A program made the translations under genes and the position numbers. The notes below the pieces were generated by a model, which was given only the letters and a program-made list of their open reading frames with translations, did not search any database and was not told the DNA's origin. Below, piece by piece: positions 9,015 to 17,353 of a stretch of DNA of 64,000 nucleotides. Source of the stretch: Chloroflexota bacterium (lineage in GTDB: Bacteria > Chloroflexota > Dehalococcoidia > Lucifugimonadales > UBA3495); contig JAPPGG010000045.1 in NCBI GenBank assembly GCA_028875055.1, positions 1 through 64,000 on the forward strand, written 5' to 3'. Each line of letters starts with the position of its first letter. The first letter of the stretch is position 1.

Positions 9015-10310
9015 TCACAGCAGATTCCACCTGGGCTGTTCGCTGGCTGCCTCCTTAAGGTAATCCACAACCCATTCACGGACATCAGGGGCAATGTAGA
9101 AAGTAGGGCGGATCAGTTCGCTCTCGTCCGCCACCAGGCCCTCCTCCACTGCCAGCCGGGCTTCGAGGGTGCCGGGCATGATGCTCACACCGACCCGCAG
9201 GTTAGCCATGGAGGGCTGGATGCTGCGAAGGAAGGCCAGCTTCTCGTCCACGGACTCCCTGGTCTCCCCGGGTTCGCCAAATCGCTGGGCAATAGTATAG
9301 TTGAGCCCGCCTTCCTCGCAGATACGGCAGGTCTCCAGCATGGGTTCCATTCTCTCGCCCAGGGTAGTTCCGTCGTGGCTGTCTCCCCGCATGTTGCCCA
9401 TCATAACCAATACACAGCCGGCGTCCTTCATCATTCCGACCAGTTCCGCATCGCAACTGTAGGGCGCCAGGCCGGTGGTCCAGTGGACGCCAATGTCAGC
9501 CTCGGACAGAGCCTGGCAAAGCTGCTTGGCGTGGGCCAGGGGAATGTTGAAGCCATTGTCTATGAAGTGGACCTTGCGCAGTCGGAAGCGGGCTTCCATG
9601 TCCTTAACTTCCTGCACAACTTCCTCGATGGGGCGAATTACCCGCCACGCGCTGCGCTCAACCGGCTCAGAGCCGGGCGACGTGGGGTAATTGAAGTCAC
9701 CAAGCTTGGTGACTATGCCCACGCCGAACCCGGCCAGACGGTATTTCTCCATGTCCAGCTCATCAAACCTGGGCGGCATGGAGAACTCAGACCGACAGCG
9801 CATGCCGTTGAACTGGATGCCTGACTCATTGCGGTACACCAGGCCGGGCAGGTCCAGGTAGGAGGGTTCGCCAATCTCGATTCGGCCCGCCAGTTCGGCA
9901 AAAGTCTCGCCGGCGTCCCCGGCCAGGCCGAGGTCAGGTTCCAGGTAGGCAAAACACTCGGTGGGCAGCAGGCTGAAAGCAGGACCGCCACAGACGATGG
10001 GCGCGGTGGAGGTCTCCCTTATTTTGTCTATGACGTTCTTGGTGATGGGCAGGGCCCACTGAGGGTCCAGGTAGCTGTGATTGCTCAGGTTGCGCAGCGA
10101 TAGACCGACCAGTTCAGGCTGGAACTCGTGGACGGCTGCCTCCACTTCAGCAAGGTAGTCGTCGGAAAACATGAGATCCAATACCTTGAGCTGGTGACGG
10201 TCAGGGTCCAGGTGGCCCGCGACGTACGCCATGCCAATGGGGAGGGGCTGGGCGTTCATCCGGCTCACCAGGCGGTTGTGCCTGTTGGTAGCAATCAACA
10301 GTATCCGCAT
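9015..10310 (-). CDS. B12-binding/radical-SAM-like protein lacking the cluster cysteines
   Basis: This protein has the layout of a cobalamin-binding radical SAM enzyme: an N-terminal B12-binding-like Rossmann domain (RILLIATNRHNR, PLPIGMAYVAGHLD, CGGPAF) followed by a partial TIM barrel (RPIEEVVQEVKDM, FIDNGFNIPLAHAKQLCQAL, PYSCDAELVGMMKDAGC). Where family members have TKRGCPxxCxYC, this one reads VTKLGDFNYPTSPG near residues 197-210, with no cysteine there and no CxxxCxxC anywhere. It should therefore not bind the usual 4Fe-4S cluster at that site. The start at 10310 is preceded by AAGGAG; a longer version from 10346 is less likely. Fold assignment is firm; activity is unknown. Confidence 0.75.
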   Translation of the reverse strand: MRILLIATNRHNRLVSRMNAQPLPIGMAYVAGHLDPDRHQLKVLDLMFSDDYLAEVEAAVHEFQPELVGLSLRNLSNHSYLDPQWALPITKNVIDKIRETSTAPIVCGGPAFSLLPTECFAYLEPDLGLAGDAGETFAELAGRIEIGEPSYLDLPGLVYRNESGIQFNGMRCRSEFSMPPRFDELDMEKYRLAGFGVGIVTKLGDFNYPTSPGSEPVERSAWRVIRPIEEVVQEVKDMEARFRLRKVHFIDNGFNIPLAHAKQLCQALSEADIGVHWTTGLAPYSCDAELVGMMKDAGCVLVMMGNMRGDSHDGTTLGERMEPMLETCRICEEGGLNYTIAQRFGEPGETRESVDEKLAFLRSIQPSMANLRVGVSIMPGTLEARLAVEEGLVADESELIRPTFYIAPDVREWVVDYLKEAASEQPRWNLL

Positions 10311-10344
10311 CCCGAAATCTCCTTGCCTGGGTGGTTGCAGAGTC

Positions 10345-10373
10345 AATATACGTTATCCGTAGTGATAGGGCAA
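10345..10373 (-). promoter_or_regulatory. Promoter of the radical-SAM-like gene
   Basis: On the minus strand TTGCCC (10368-10373) and TATATT (10345-10350) are 17 bases apart, a good sigma-70 type pair. Initiation would fall near 10338, about 28 bases before the start codon. The -35 lies in an AGGGCAATT segment that resembles the ends of the dispersed repeat; a matching GATTGCCCT occurs at 10405-10413, so a repeat remnant may supply the -35. The rest of 10374-10636 shows no gene. Confidence 0.5.
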
Positions 10374-10636
10374 TTGGGGATTACCCTTGCTTTCGGCCTT
10401 CTGTGATTGCCCTCACCCCCGCCCCTTTCCCAGGGTGAGAGGGGAGAGATACATTGGTCTGCCTCCACGCGCGGTTGCATTGGGGTTACTGTTTCTCGGG
10501 CTTGTCCACCGTACTCTTCAAATTGACAGGGCCTTACCCTTGTGCTACGTTTGGCCCGTTCGCGGCCAGGCCCGCGAATGGGTTTCAGCCGCAAAATTTG
10601 CCCCTTACGGACTGGATGCCGCCGGAGAATACGACC

Positions 10637-11632
10637 ATGCGAAGTATCGACATTCACGCCCATTTGACCCCCCAATGTTTCTGGAAGTCCACTGAGAATG
10701 GCGGAGACTGGCACAGCCTGCGCCGCGAACAGGACGACCGGGGCCGCGAGATCGCCATCGTGGGCGACCGGCGAGGCGGGTTGCCGCCCAAGGCCCGCTG
10801 GACGCCGGAAGAACGAATGACGGATATGGACTCGCTGGGAGTGGACGTACACGTCCTTTCTCCCTACTCAGGGTTTTACAATTACAGCCTGGATGCCTCA
10901 GTGGCAGTCGCAACTTCGCGCGATTCCAATAACGAAATCGCCGAGATGGTCAAGGCCTGGCCGGAGCGATTTGCCGGCCTGGGTACCCTGCCCATGCAGG
11001 ACGTCAGCGCCGCCATAACCGAGCTGGAACGCATTATGACCACCATGGGCTTCAAGGGCGCCATGATTGACGACAAGGTCAACGGCAAACTGCTGGACGA
11101 GCCCGAGTTCCTGCCCTTCTGGAAGGCCGCCGAGCAGATGGGGGCGTTGATTCTCTTCCACCAGGGGGATGATACGCTGGTGGACTACCGGACCAAGCGA
11201 TACCACCTGCCCAACAGCGTGGGAAACCTGGCCGACCGGACCATCACTTTCTGCTCGCTGGTAATGGGCGGGGTGATGGACGCCTGTCCTGACCTGAAGA
11301 TATGCCTGTCCCACGGCGGCGGCTACACCTGCTATAACATCGGCCGCATTGATCGGGGATGGCGTGGTCTGCCGCAAGCGCCCACCAAGCCCAGCCTACC
11401 GCCCAGCGAGTATCTGCGGCGTTTCCACTACGACTGCATCGTTTACACCGAGGAGTCGCTGCGGTTTCTGATAGACACTGTCGGCGCCGACCGGGTCCTT
11501 TTTGGCACGGACTGGCCCTACGACATGGAATTTGACTGGCCCGTATCCTGGATATTGAGCCTGGACAGCATCACCCAGGAAGAGAAGGACCTGATTCTCT
11601 GGAAAAACCTGGAAAACTTGCTGGACCTGTAA
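10637..11632 (+). CDS. Amidohydrolase-family metal-dependent hydrolase, copy 1
   Basis: This 331-residue TIM-barrel enzyme belongs to the amidohydrolase_2 (ACMSD-like) group. It starts with the metal-binding HxH (DIHAH, residues 5-9), has an inner motif CLSHGGGYTCYNIGR and ends with the catalytic Asp region FGTDWPYD. Family members decarboxylate or hydrolyse aromatic and cyclic acids. The start at 10637 has GGAG nine bases upstream and begins directly on the first strand, so I rejected a frame opening at 10454. The next gene is a clear paralogue 64 bases downstream, with closely matching ends (SITQEEKD and ILWKNLENLL), so the pair arose by tandem duplication and is probably one operon. Confidence 0.9.
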   Translation: MRSIDIHAHLTPQCFWKSTENGGDWHSLRREQDDRGREIAIVGDRRGGLPPKARWTPEERMTDMDSLGVDVHVLSPYSGFYNYSLDASVAVATSRDSNNEIAEMVKAWPERFAGLGTLPMQDVSAAITELERIMTTMGFKGAMIDDKVNGKLLDEPEFLPFWKAAEQMGALILFHQGDDTLVDYRTKRYHLPNSVGNLADRTITFCSLVMGGVMDACPDLKICLSHGGGYTCYNIGRIDRGWRGLPQAPTKPSLPPSEYLRRFHYDCIVYTEESLRFLIDTVGADRVLFGTDWPYDMEFDWPVSWILSLDSITQEEKDLILWKNLENLLDL

Positions 11633-11696
11633 CCGTTGAGGCGTTCCGCCCCGTCGGAACCCGAACCCACCCACCGCTCCCATTGGAGGATTTCGG

Positions 11697-12704
11697 ATGC
11701 GCAGCATTGACATCCACGCCCACACCTTTACCCCGACCATGCTGAAGACGCTTGAAGCCGGCCAGGAGTGGTACGGCATGCGTTACACCAACGAAGAGAA
11801 CACCAACATCTTCGTCCGCGAAGGCAAAATTGTTAACGTTCATCCCAAGTGCAAGTACACGCCGGAGGAGCGGGTGGCGGACATGGACCAGCAGGGCACC
11901 GAGGTCCAGCTGGTCTCGCTGCACACGCCGGTCTTCGGTTATCACCTGTCCACGGCGGACGGTATTGCCCACGCGAGGGAAGTTAACAATGACATAGCGG
12001 CTTTCGTGGGCGAGTCCCCCAAGCGGCTGGCCGGGATGGCGGCGCTGCCCATGCAGGACGTGGACGCAGCCATCACGGAGCTGGACCGGGCGGTCAATAC
12101 GCTGGGCCTGAAGGGGGCCGAGCTGGACACGGTGGTCAACGGCAAGACGTGGGATGAGCCGGAATTTCTGCCCTTCTTCAAGGCTGCGGAGTCCATGGGG
12201 GCGACCCTCTTCTACCACCCCCAGCCCCAGCACAACCTGATGCTGGAGAGAACCAACAAGTACGCCCTGCCCAACTGCCTTGGCGTACCGGTGGAAGACA
12301 CGCTGCTGGTGGCCGCGCTGATTTACGGGGGCGTGATGGAGAACTGCCCCGATTTGAAGGTTTGCGTGGCCCACGGCGGCGGACCTGCCTGCTTCGGCAT
12401 GGGACGGCTGGACCGGGGCTGGAAGGTGCGTTCGGAAGCCCGGGTGAACATTACCCGACCGCCCAGCTACTACCAGAGCCGCATCTACTACGACATCGTG
12501 GTTATGAGCGAGCGGTCCCTGCGCTTCCTGATTGACCAGGTTGGCATCGAGCGGGTGGTACTGGGCAGCGATTACCCCTTCGTCCCCTGGGACCCTTCGC
12601 CGACGGGCTGGCTGCAGGGACTGGAAAGCATAACCCAGGAAGAGAAAGACATGATCCTGTGGAAGAACCTGGAAAACCTGCTGGGGATCGAGACGACGGG
12701 ATAG
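11697..12704 (+). CDS. Amidohydrolase-family metal-dependent hydrolase, copy 2
   Basis: This is a paralogue of the preceding gene, 335 residues, again opening with RSIDIHAH and carrying CVAHGGGPACFGMGR and GSDYPFVPWDP. The order of motifs is the same across the whole length, while the substrate-facing segments differ (for example HPQPQHNLM against HQGDDTLVD), which suggests related but distinct substrates. TTGGAGGA six bases before the ATG sets the start. A cytoplasmic ACMSD-like decarboxylase or hydrolase is the best description. A spacer of 152 bases separates it from the aldolase fusion downstream. Confidence 0.9.
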   Translation: MRSIDIHAHTFTPTMLKTLEAGQEWYGMRYTNEENTNIFVREGKIVNVHPKCKYTPEERVADMDQQGTEVQLVSLHTPVFGYHLSTADGIAHAREVNNDIAAFVGESPKRLAGMAALPMQDVDAAITELDRAVNTLGLKGAELDTVVNGKTWDEPEFLPFFKAAESMGATLFYHPQPQHNLMLERTNKYALPNCLGVPVEDTLLVAALIYGGVMENCPDLKVCVAHGGGPACFGMGRLDRGWKVRSEARVNITRPPSYYQSRIYYDIVVMSERSLRFLIDQVGIERVVLGSDYPFVPWDPSPTGWLQGLESITQEEKDMILWKNLENLLGIETTG

Positions 12705-12856
12705 GAGAGTCATCCACGAATAGACCCGATGAGCATGAATGTATTTCGGCGCCGACCCCTCCCCGTGCCATCGGAGACGATGGCGGGTCAGGGTCAATGC
12801 CCGCAAGTATAGAGTTTCCTGCTCACGGGGGGAATAGAGTTGACGGGATTTAAGCT

Positions 12857-14911
12857 ATGAAGAACCTTTGGTCGGAAAACGAGGCGCAGTCCCTGGATGA
12901 ACTGGACAAGCTGGTTTACATGAGCCGGCTGATTGGAGCCGATCCTTCGCTGGTGGTCTGGGGCGGCGGCAACACGTCCATCAAGATCGTGGAGAAAGAC
13001 TTCCTCGGTCGGGACGTGGAAGTGATGCGCATAAAGGGCTCCGGCTCGGACCTGAAGTCCATGGAACGCTGGCAGTTCCCCCGGCTGGACCTGGAGAAAG
13101 TGCTGCCCGTCTTTGAACGGGAGCAAATGTCGGACGAGGACATGGTGGACTACCTGGACCGGTGCATCCTGGACCCCAACTCTCCCCGTCCCTCCATCGA
13201 AACCCTGCTGCACGCCTTCCTGCCCTTCCACAGCGTGGCCCACTCCCACGCCGACGCGGTGGTGGGCCTGACCAACAACAGGGACGCCGACGACATTCTG
13301 AAGAAGGTTTACGGCGCCAACATGGGCATCGTGGAGTATTTTCGGCCCGGGTTCCAGCTGTCCAGGCTGGTGGGCCTGGCAGTAAAGGAGGCGCCCAACC
13401 TGGACGGCGTGGTGCTGGTCAACCATGGCCTGTTCACCTGGGGAGACAATGCCAGGGAAGCCTACGACCGCCACATAGACCTGGTCACCAGGGCCGAGGA
13501 ATTTGCCGCTTCAGGCGATGGGAAACTGTTCGGAGGCTGGCAGCGAAATCCCCTGGCGCCGGACCGGCGGCGGGAAATCGCGGCAGCATTGGCTCCCACT
13601 CTGCGGGGCCTGGTCAGCCAGCAACGCCGGTCCGTGTTGAGATTCGATGACGCGGAAGACGTACTGGAGTTCACCGGTTCGGAAGAAGGTCAGGGACTCA
13701 GCGCCATTGGCCCGGCCACGCCAGACCACCTGATCCACACCAAGCGCAAGCCGCTGTGGCTGGATGTGGCGGACCCGGAGGATGTAGAGTCCGTCAAGGC
13801 TGAACTGCGGCGGGGGATGGAAGCCTATGCCGAGGAGTATGCTTCCTGGTACCAGCAGCACACCTCCGGCGAGGACTCCATGCTGGACCCGTATCCCCGG
13901 GTGATTCTATTGCCCGGCGTGGGCATGTGGACCACCGGCCGGGACGCCCGCGCGTCGCTGATAACCAATGACATTTACCACCACACAATTAACGTGCTGC
14001 GTACGGCCCAGTCAGTAAGCGACTACACTTCCCTTACTCCCAGGGATGCCTACGACGCGGAATACTGGCCCCTGGAGCTTTACAAACTGACCCTGGCGCC
14101 GCCGGAAAAGGAACTGGCCCGGCAGGTTGCCCTGGTTACCGGGGCGGCCAGCGGCATCGGGAAGGTGATTGCCGAGCGGCTGGCCAACGAAGGGGCCCAC
14201 GTGATTGTCACCGACCTGGACGCGGAGGGGGCGCAGGATGTGGCCGCCGGCATCAACCGCAGCGCGGGCCCGGAGCGCGCCGCAGCCTTTCCCATGAACG
14301 TGGCGGACCCGGCGCAGGTGGCCGATGTTTTTCAATCGCTGAGGCGGACTTACGGAGGGCTGGACATCCTTGTGTCCAACGCCGGAATTGCGCCGGTGGG
14401 GGCTATTGACGACCTGTCTTTGGCGGACTGGCAGCGTTCGCTGGACATCAACACCACCGGCCATTTCCTGGTCTCCGCAGAGTCCGTCAAGATGATGAAG
14501 GAACAGGGACTGGGCGGGAGCCTGGTTTTCATCGGCACCAAGAACGTGCCCGCGCCGGGGGCGGAATTTGGCGCCTACAGCGTGGCCAAGGCGGCGGAGG
14601 TCCAGCTGGCCCGGGTGCTGGCCCTGGAGAACGGGCAGCACGGAATTCGCGTCAATGTGGTCAACCCGGACGCCATTTTCCAGGGTTCGCAGCTATGGTC
14701 TCAGGAACTGAGGGAGGAACGGGCGTCGGCCCACGGGGTTACCGTGGAGGGGCTGGAGGACTTCTATCGCCAGCGAAACCTGCTGAAGGCGCGAGTGTTC
14801 GCGGAGGACGTGGCGGAGACGGTGCTGTTCCTGGCCTCGGGCCGGTCGGCCAAGACCACCGGGGCAATGATTCCGGTGGATGGCGGGGTAAGGGAAGCAT
14901 TCCCCAGGTAG
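12857..14911 (+). CDS. Bifunctional class II aldolase / short-chain dehydrogenase
   Basis: This 684-residue fusion has an N-terminal class II aldolase domain (to about residue 400: VVWGGGNTSIK, metal-site HSHAD, VLVNHGLFTWG) and a C-terminal short-chain dehydrogenase from about 418 (VTGAASGIGK for NAD binding, NAGIAP, catalytic YSVAK). The architecture matches the RhaEW-type rhamnulose-phosphate aldolase/lactaldehyde dehydrogenase, which would split a sugar phosphate and oxidise the aldehyde formed. No rhamnose kinase or isomerase lies nearby apart from a TIM-barrel isomerase at 19265, so another sugar or a lactate-type aldol is possible. A terminator follows at 15005. Confidence 0.9.
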   Translation: MKNLWSENEAQSLDELDKLVYMSRLIGADPSLVVWGGGNTSIKIVEKDFLGRDVEVMRIKGSGSDLKSMERWQFPRLDLEKVLPVFEREQMSDEDMVDYLDRCILDPNSPRPSIETLLHAFLPFHSVAHSHADAVVGLTNNRDADDILKKVYGANMGIVEYFRPGFQLSRLVGLAVKEAPNLDGVVLVNHGLFTWGDNAREAYDRHIDLVTRAEEFAASGDGKLFGGWQRNPLAPDRRREIAAALAPTLRGLVSQQRRSVLRFDDAEDVLEFTGSEEGQGLSAIGPATPDHLIHTKRKPLWLDVADPEDVESVKAELRRGMEAYAEEYASWYQQHTSGEDSMLDPYPRVILLPGVGMWTTGRDARASLITNDIYHHTINVLRTAQSVSDYTSLTPRDAYDAEYWPLELYKLTLAPPEKELARQVALVTGAASGIGKVIAERLANEGAHVIVTDLDAEGAQDVAAGINRSAGPERAAAFPMNVADPAQVADVFQSLRRTYGGLDILVSNAGIAPVGAIDDLSLADWQRSLDINTTGHFLVSAESVKMMKEQGLGGSLVFIGTKNVPAPGAEFGAYSVAKAAEVQLARVLALENGQHGIRVNVVNPDAIFQGSQLWSQELREERASAHGVTVEGLEDFYRQRNLLKARVFAEDVAETVLFLASGRSAKTTGAMIPVDGGVREAFPR

Positions 14912-15004
14912 CGGATGACTTTCCCGAAGCCGCCCCTTCAAGGAGATGGCAGGGAACGCGAAAAGGGGCCATTTTAACAACTGACTGACACTGGACCCAA
15001 GTGT

Positions 15005-15042
15005 TGGAGGGGCGCCTTGTTTGGGCGTCCCTCCAGTTTTTT
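15005..15042 (+). terminator. Rho-independent terminator after the aldolase gene
   Basis: A 12-bp stem (15005-15016 pairing with the 15024-15035 segment, one G-T wobble) with a short loop is followed by TTTTTT at 15037-15042. It lies about 95 bases past the stop codon and should end the amidohydrolase/aldolase transcript. Confidence 0.85.
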
Positions 15043-15138
15043 GCTCCGCTACGAACCCGGTTTCAGATTCGGCGCAGGTCTTAACGGTAGCCCACTGCCG
15101 TCTCTGACATTCCCCGTCGCGGGTAGGAGGTCGGCCTG

Positions 15139-15385
15139 CTGGGCAACAACATCAACAATACTGTCATGCAAAGCGCAGCCAAAGCATCTGAATCCGCACC
15201 TGCCAGCCAGGCAATGGTACCCCGGCCCTGGCTCTCGGCAAAGGAATCTGGACCCTTCGGCACGCTCAGGGTGCCACGGTCTCTCGCTGCCAGCGCCGGC
15301 CCAACTTGAGCGACCATTACAGCGCGATGCCTCTGCGGAGACCTCCCCTTGAGTTGGTTCACAAGTTCAGGACGCGATTGCCCCC
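15139..15385. repeat. Divergent longer copy of the CAGGGCAATCGCG family
   Basis: The left end CTGGGCAA and right end GACGCGATTGCCCC resemble the family ends, and the interior contains TGTCATGC, GCCAAAGCATCTGAATC and CCCTTCGGCACGCTCAGGGT, which match the copies at 20186 and 53426. Flanking direct repeats are only approximate. It occupies most of the 14912-15393 spacer, ending nine bases before the stop codon of the NHL gene. Confidence 0.6.
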
Positions 15386-15393
15386 CGGCTTGG

Positions 15394-16269
15394 TTACCGC
15401 TTCACGTACTTATCGACACTCATGGCTCCGGTGAGGGCCAGGTAAACGTTGTCCTGGCTATCCACCCAGAGGCCATGGGCGGAGCGGGAGTCCCAGCGGG
15501 CCTGGGTATGGCCGTCCTTGTCCCGGATGCTGACGCCCGGCGTTGAACCTTCCAGGGAAGATTCGGCGATGTAGAAACTGCCGTCGCTGGACTGGGATAT
15601 GTCGTTGGGTCGGGTCATGTCGGTCCACATCTGCAGGAATTCGCCCTCGCCGGTGAAGACCTGGACCCGGCTGTTTTCCCGGTCGCACACGTAGATGAGA
15701 CCTTCCTCGTCAATCAACAGGCTGTGGGGCAGGTGGAACTCGCCCGGGCCACCCTTGCCGGGCTGTCCCCAGGAGGCAATAAGGCGGCCGTCGCCGCTGA
15801 AGCGATGTACGCGGCTGTTGCGGTAGCCATCGGAGACATAGATGTCGCCCGAAGGCGCGGGGAACATTTCCGAAGGGAAGTTGAAGGGTCCGGCAGCGCG
15901 AGGCACCAGGGCTCCGGCCTCTTCGCACCCGGTGTCGGAGTGGACACCCCGGTCGCCAATGACCATGAGAGGCTTGCCGTCAAGGGTGTACTTGAGGCAG
16001 ACGGAATCTTCCCGGTCGGTCAGGTAGATGACGTCGTCCACGATGCAGAAACCGTGGGGCAGGCTGAAGGCGCCGATGCCCCAGGAATCAACGTAGTTGC
16101 CCTCGCTGTCGAAGACCACAATGGGCGGGTCCTTGCGCTGGTAAACGTAAACCCGGTCCTGGGAGTCGGTGGCCACGGAGCTCACCACGCCAAAGGTCCA
16201 GCCGTCGGGCAGGCGCGCCCAGTCCTGGACCAGGTCGTAGTCGTGCTTGTCGGTGTTTACCACGGTCAT
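15394..16269 (-). CDS. NHL-repeat beta-propeller protein, copy 1
   Basis: This 291-residue protein is built of repeated NHL blades: VATDSQDRVYVYQRKDPPIVVFDSEGN, GDIYVSDGYRNSRVHRFSGDG, GLIYVCDRENSRVQVFTGEG and a final DNVYLAL. Such propellers resemble the peptidyl-amidoglycolate lyase domain or the SMP-30 group, but no catalytic residues can be assigned safely. No signal peptide is visible, so it is probably cytoplasmic. The ATG has GGAGG upstream. It lies 72 bases downstream of a close paralogue, and the pair look like a tandem duplication. Confidence 0.85.
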   Translation of the reverse strand: MTVVNTDKHDYDLVQDWARLPDGWTFGVVSSVATDSQDRVYVYQRKDPPIVVFDSEGNYVDSWGIGAFSLPHGFCIVDDVIYLTDREDSVCLKYTLDGKPLMVIGDRGVHSDTGCEEAGALVPRAAGPFNFPSEMFPAPSGDIYVSDGYRNSRVHRFSGDGRLIASWGQPGKGGPGEFHLPHSLLIDEEGLIYVCDRENSRVQVFTGEGEFLQMWTDMTRPNDISQSSDGSFYIAESSLEGSTPGVSIRDKDGHTQARWDSRSAHGLWVDSQDNVYLALTGAMSVDKYVKR

Positions 16270-16299
16270 CAGAGCGCCTCCTCATTTATGAAATGCTAA

Positions 16300-16322
16300 G
16301 GGGCGGGTCTGCAACCCGCCCC
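16300..16322 (-). terminator. Strong hairpin between the two NHL genes
   Basis: A 9-bp perfect stem (GGGGCGGGT pairing with ACCCGCCCC) with a 5-base loop lies just after the stop codon of the upstream NHL gene. In the minus direction it is followed by TTAGCATTT, a weak T-tract, so it may attenuate rather than terminate, or protect the upstream message. Confidence 0.45.
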
Positions 16323-16341
16323 TGCCGGAATCGCAGCTGGT

Positions 16342-17220
16342 TTACCGCTGGCGCACCCACTTGTCCACGCTATGGTCGGTGGTAAGGCCCAGATAGATGT
16401 CGCCTTTGGAGTCCACCCACATGCCGTGGGCGTGGCGGATGGCCCAGCGGGTGATCAGGGTGCCGTCGGGCTCCCAGATGCTAACGTGAGGGACGCCGTC
16501 CACTTCCTGCTCCACAATGTAGAAAATGCCGTCACTGTCGCGGGAAATGTCATCGGGACCGCCCATGCCGCTGGTCCACTCGGTTATGTACTCGCCATCG
16601 GGAGAGAATATCTGGACGCGGCGGTTGGCCCGGTCGCAGACATAGACCTTGCCGTCCGGGTCCACCAGGCAGCTGTGGGGCAGGTGGAAATGGCCGGGTT
16701 CGGTCTTGCCGGGCTGGCCCCAGGAGGCGATCAACTGGCCGTCGGCAGTGAAGCGGTGCATACGGGCATTGCGGTAGCCGTCTGAAATGTAGATGTCGCC
16801 GGACGGGCTGGGCACCATTTCCGTGGGGTAGTTGAAAGGGCCGGCGGCCCGGGGCACCAGGTCGCCCGGCTGTTCACAACCCGTGTCGGAAAAGACGCCG
16901 CGCTCGCCGATGACCTGCAAGGGCTTGCCGTCCAGGGTGAATTTGACAGCCACCTGGTCGGAGCGGTCGGTTATGTAAACAATGTCGTCAACGATGGTGA
17001 TGCCGTGGGGGTCGGCGATGGCGCCGATACCCCAGCAGTTGAGGTAGTTGCCGTCGGAGTCGAATACCATGACGGGCGGGTCCTGCCGCTGGAACACGTA
17101 AACGCGGTCCTGGGAATCGGTAGCCACCGCGCTGACGATGCCCAGGGATTCTCCCTCGGGAAGTTTGGGCCAGTCCTGGATGAGTTCATAGGTGTATTTG
17201 CCGGTGCCGGCAGTAGTCAT
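16342..17220 (-). CDS. NHL-repeat beta-propeller protein, copy 2
   Basis: This 292-residue paralogue of the gene at 15394 has the same blade order and many identical segments, including CEQPGDLVPRAAGPFNYP against CEEAGALVPRAAGPFNFP, DGYRNARMHRF and IASWGQPGK. It lacks a signal peptide. GGGGAG precedes the ATG by six bases. Being upstream in the leftward direction, it is probably the first gene of a two-gene operon, with the hairpin between them setting relative expression. The ligand or reaction is unknown. A neighbouring alpha/beta hydrolase gene ends 133 bases upstream. Confidence 0.85.
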   Translation of the reverse strand: MTTAGTGKYTYELIQDWPKLPEGESLGIVSAVATDSQDRVYVFQRQDPPVMVFDSDGNYLNCWGIGAIADPHGITIVDDIVYITDRSDQVAVKFTLDGKPLQVIGERGVFSDTGCEQPGDLVPRAAGPFNYPTEMVPSPSGDIYISDGYRNARMHRFTADGQLIASWGQPGKTEPGHFHLPHSCLVDPDGKVYVCDRANRRVQIFSPDGEYITEWTSGMGGPDDISRDSDGIFYIVEQEVDGVPHVSIWEPDGTLITRWAIRHAHGMWVDSKGDIYLGLTTDHSVDKWVRQR

Positions 17221-17353
17221 GCTGTTGCTCCCCCTGTGTCATTAAAGTGGGCCGGAATTCAAACGGAAGTGTAAATGGGGCCAATTTCGGTGTCAAACGG
17301 GGCAGAGTGGCAGGGAAATCCCGTCAACCCTGCAGTCCCGGTTCGGCGGGGCC

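Noticed and set aside
8898-9824. Long plus-strand open frame opposite the radical-SAM-like gene
   Set aside because: It lies antisense to a well-supported protein, shows no family pattern and follows from the high GC content.
10366-10413. Further copy of the CAGGGCAATCGCG element
   Set aside because: Only about ten bases of each end match, the interior is 25 bases and there is no duplication; it could be a remnant but the evidence is thin.
11571-12806. 411-codon minus-strand open frame opposite the second amidohydrolase
   Set aside because: It covers a clear enzyme gene with family motifs, and its translation has none.
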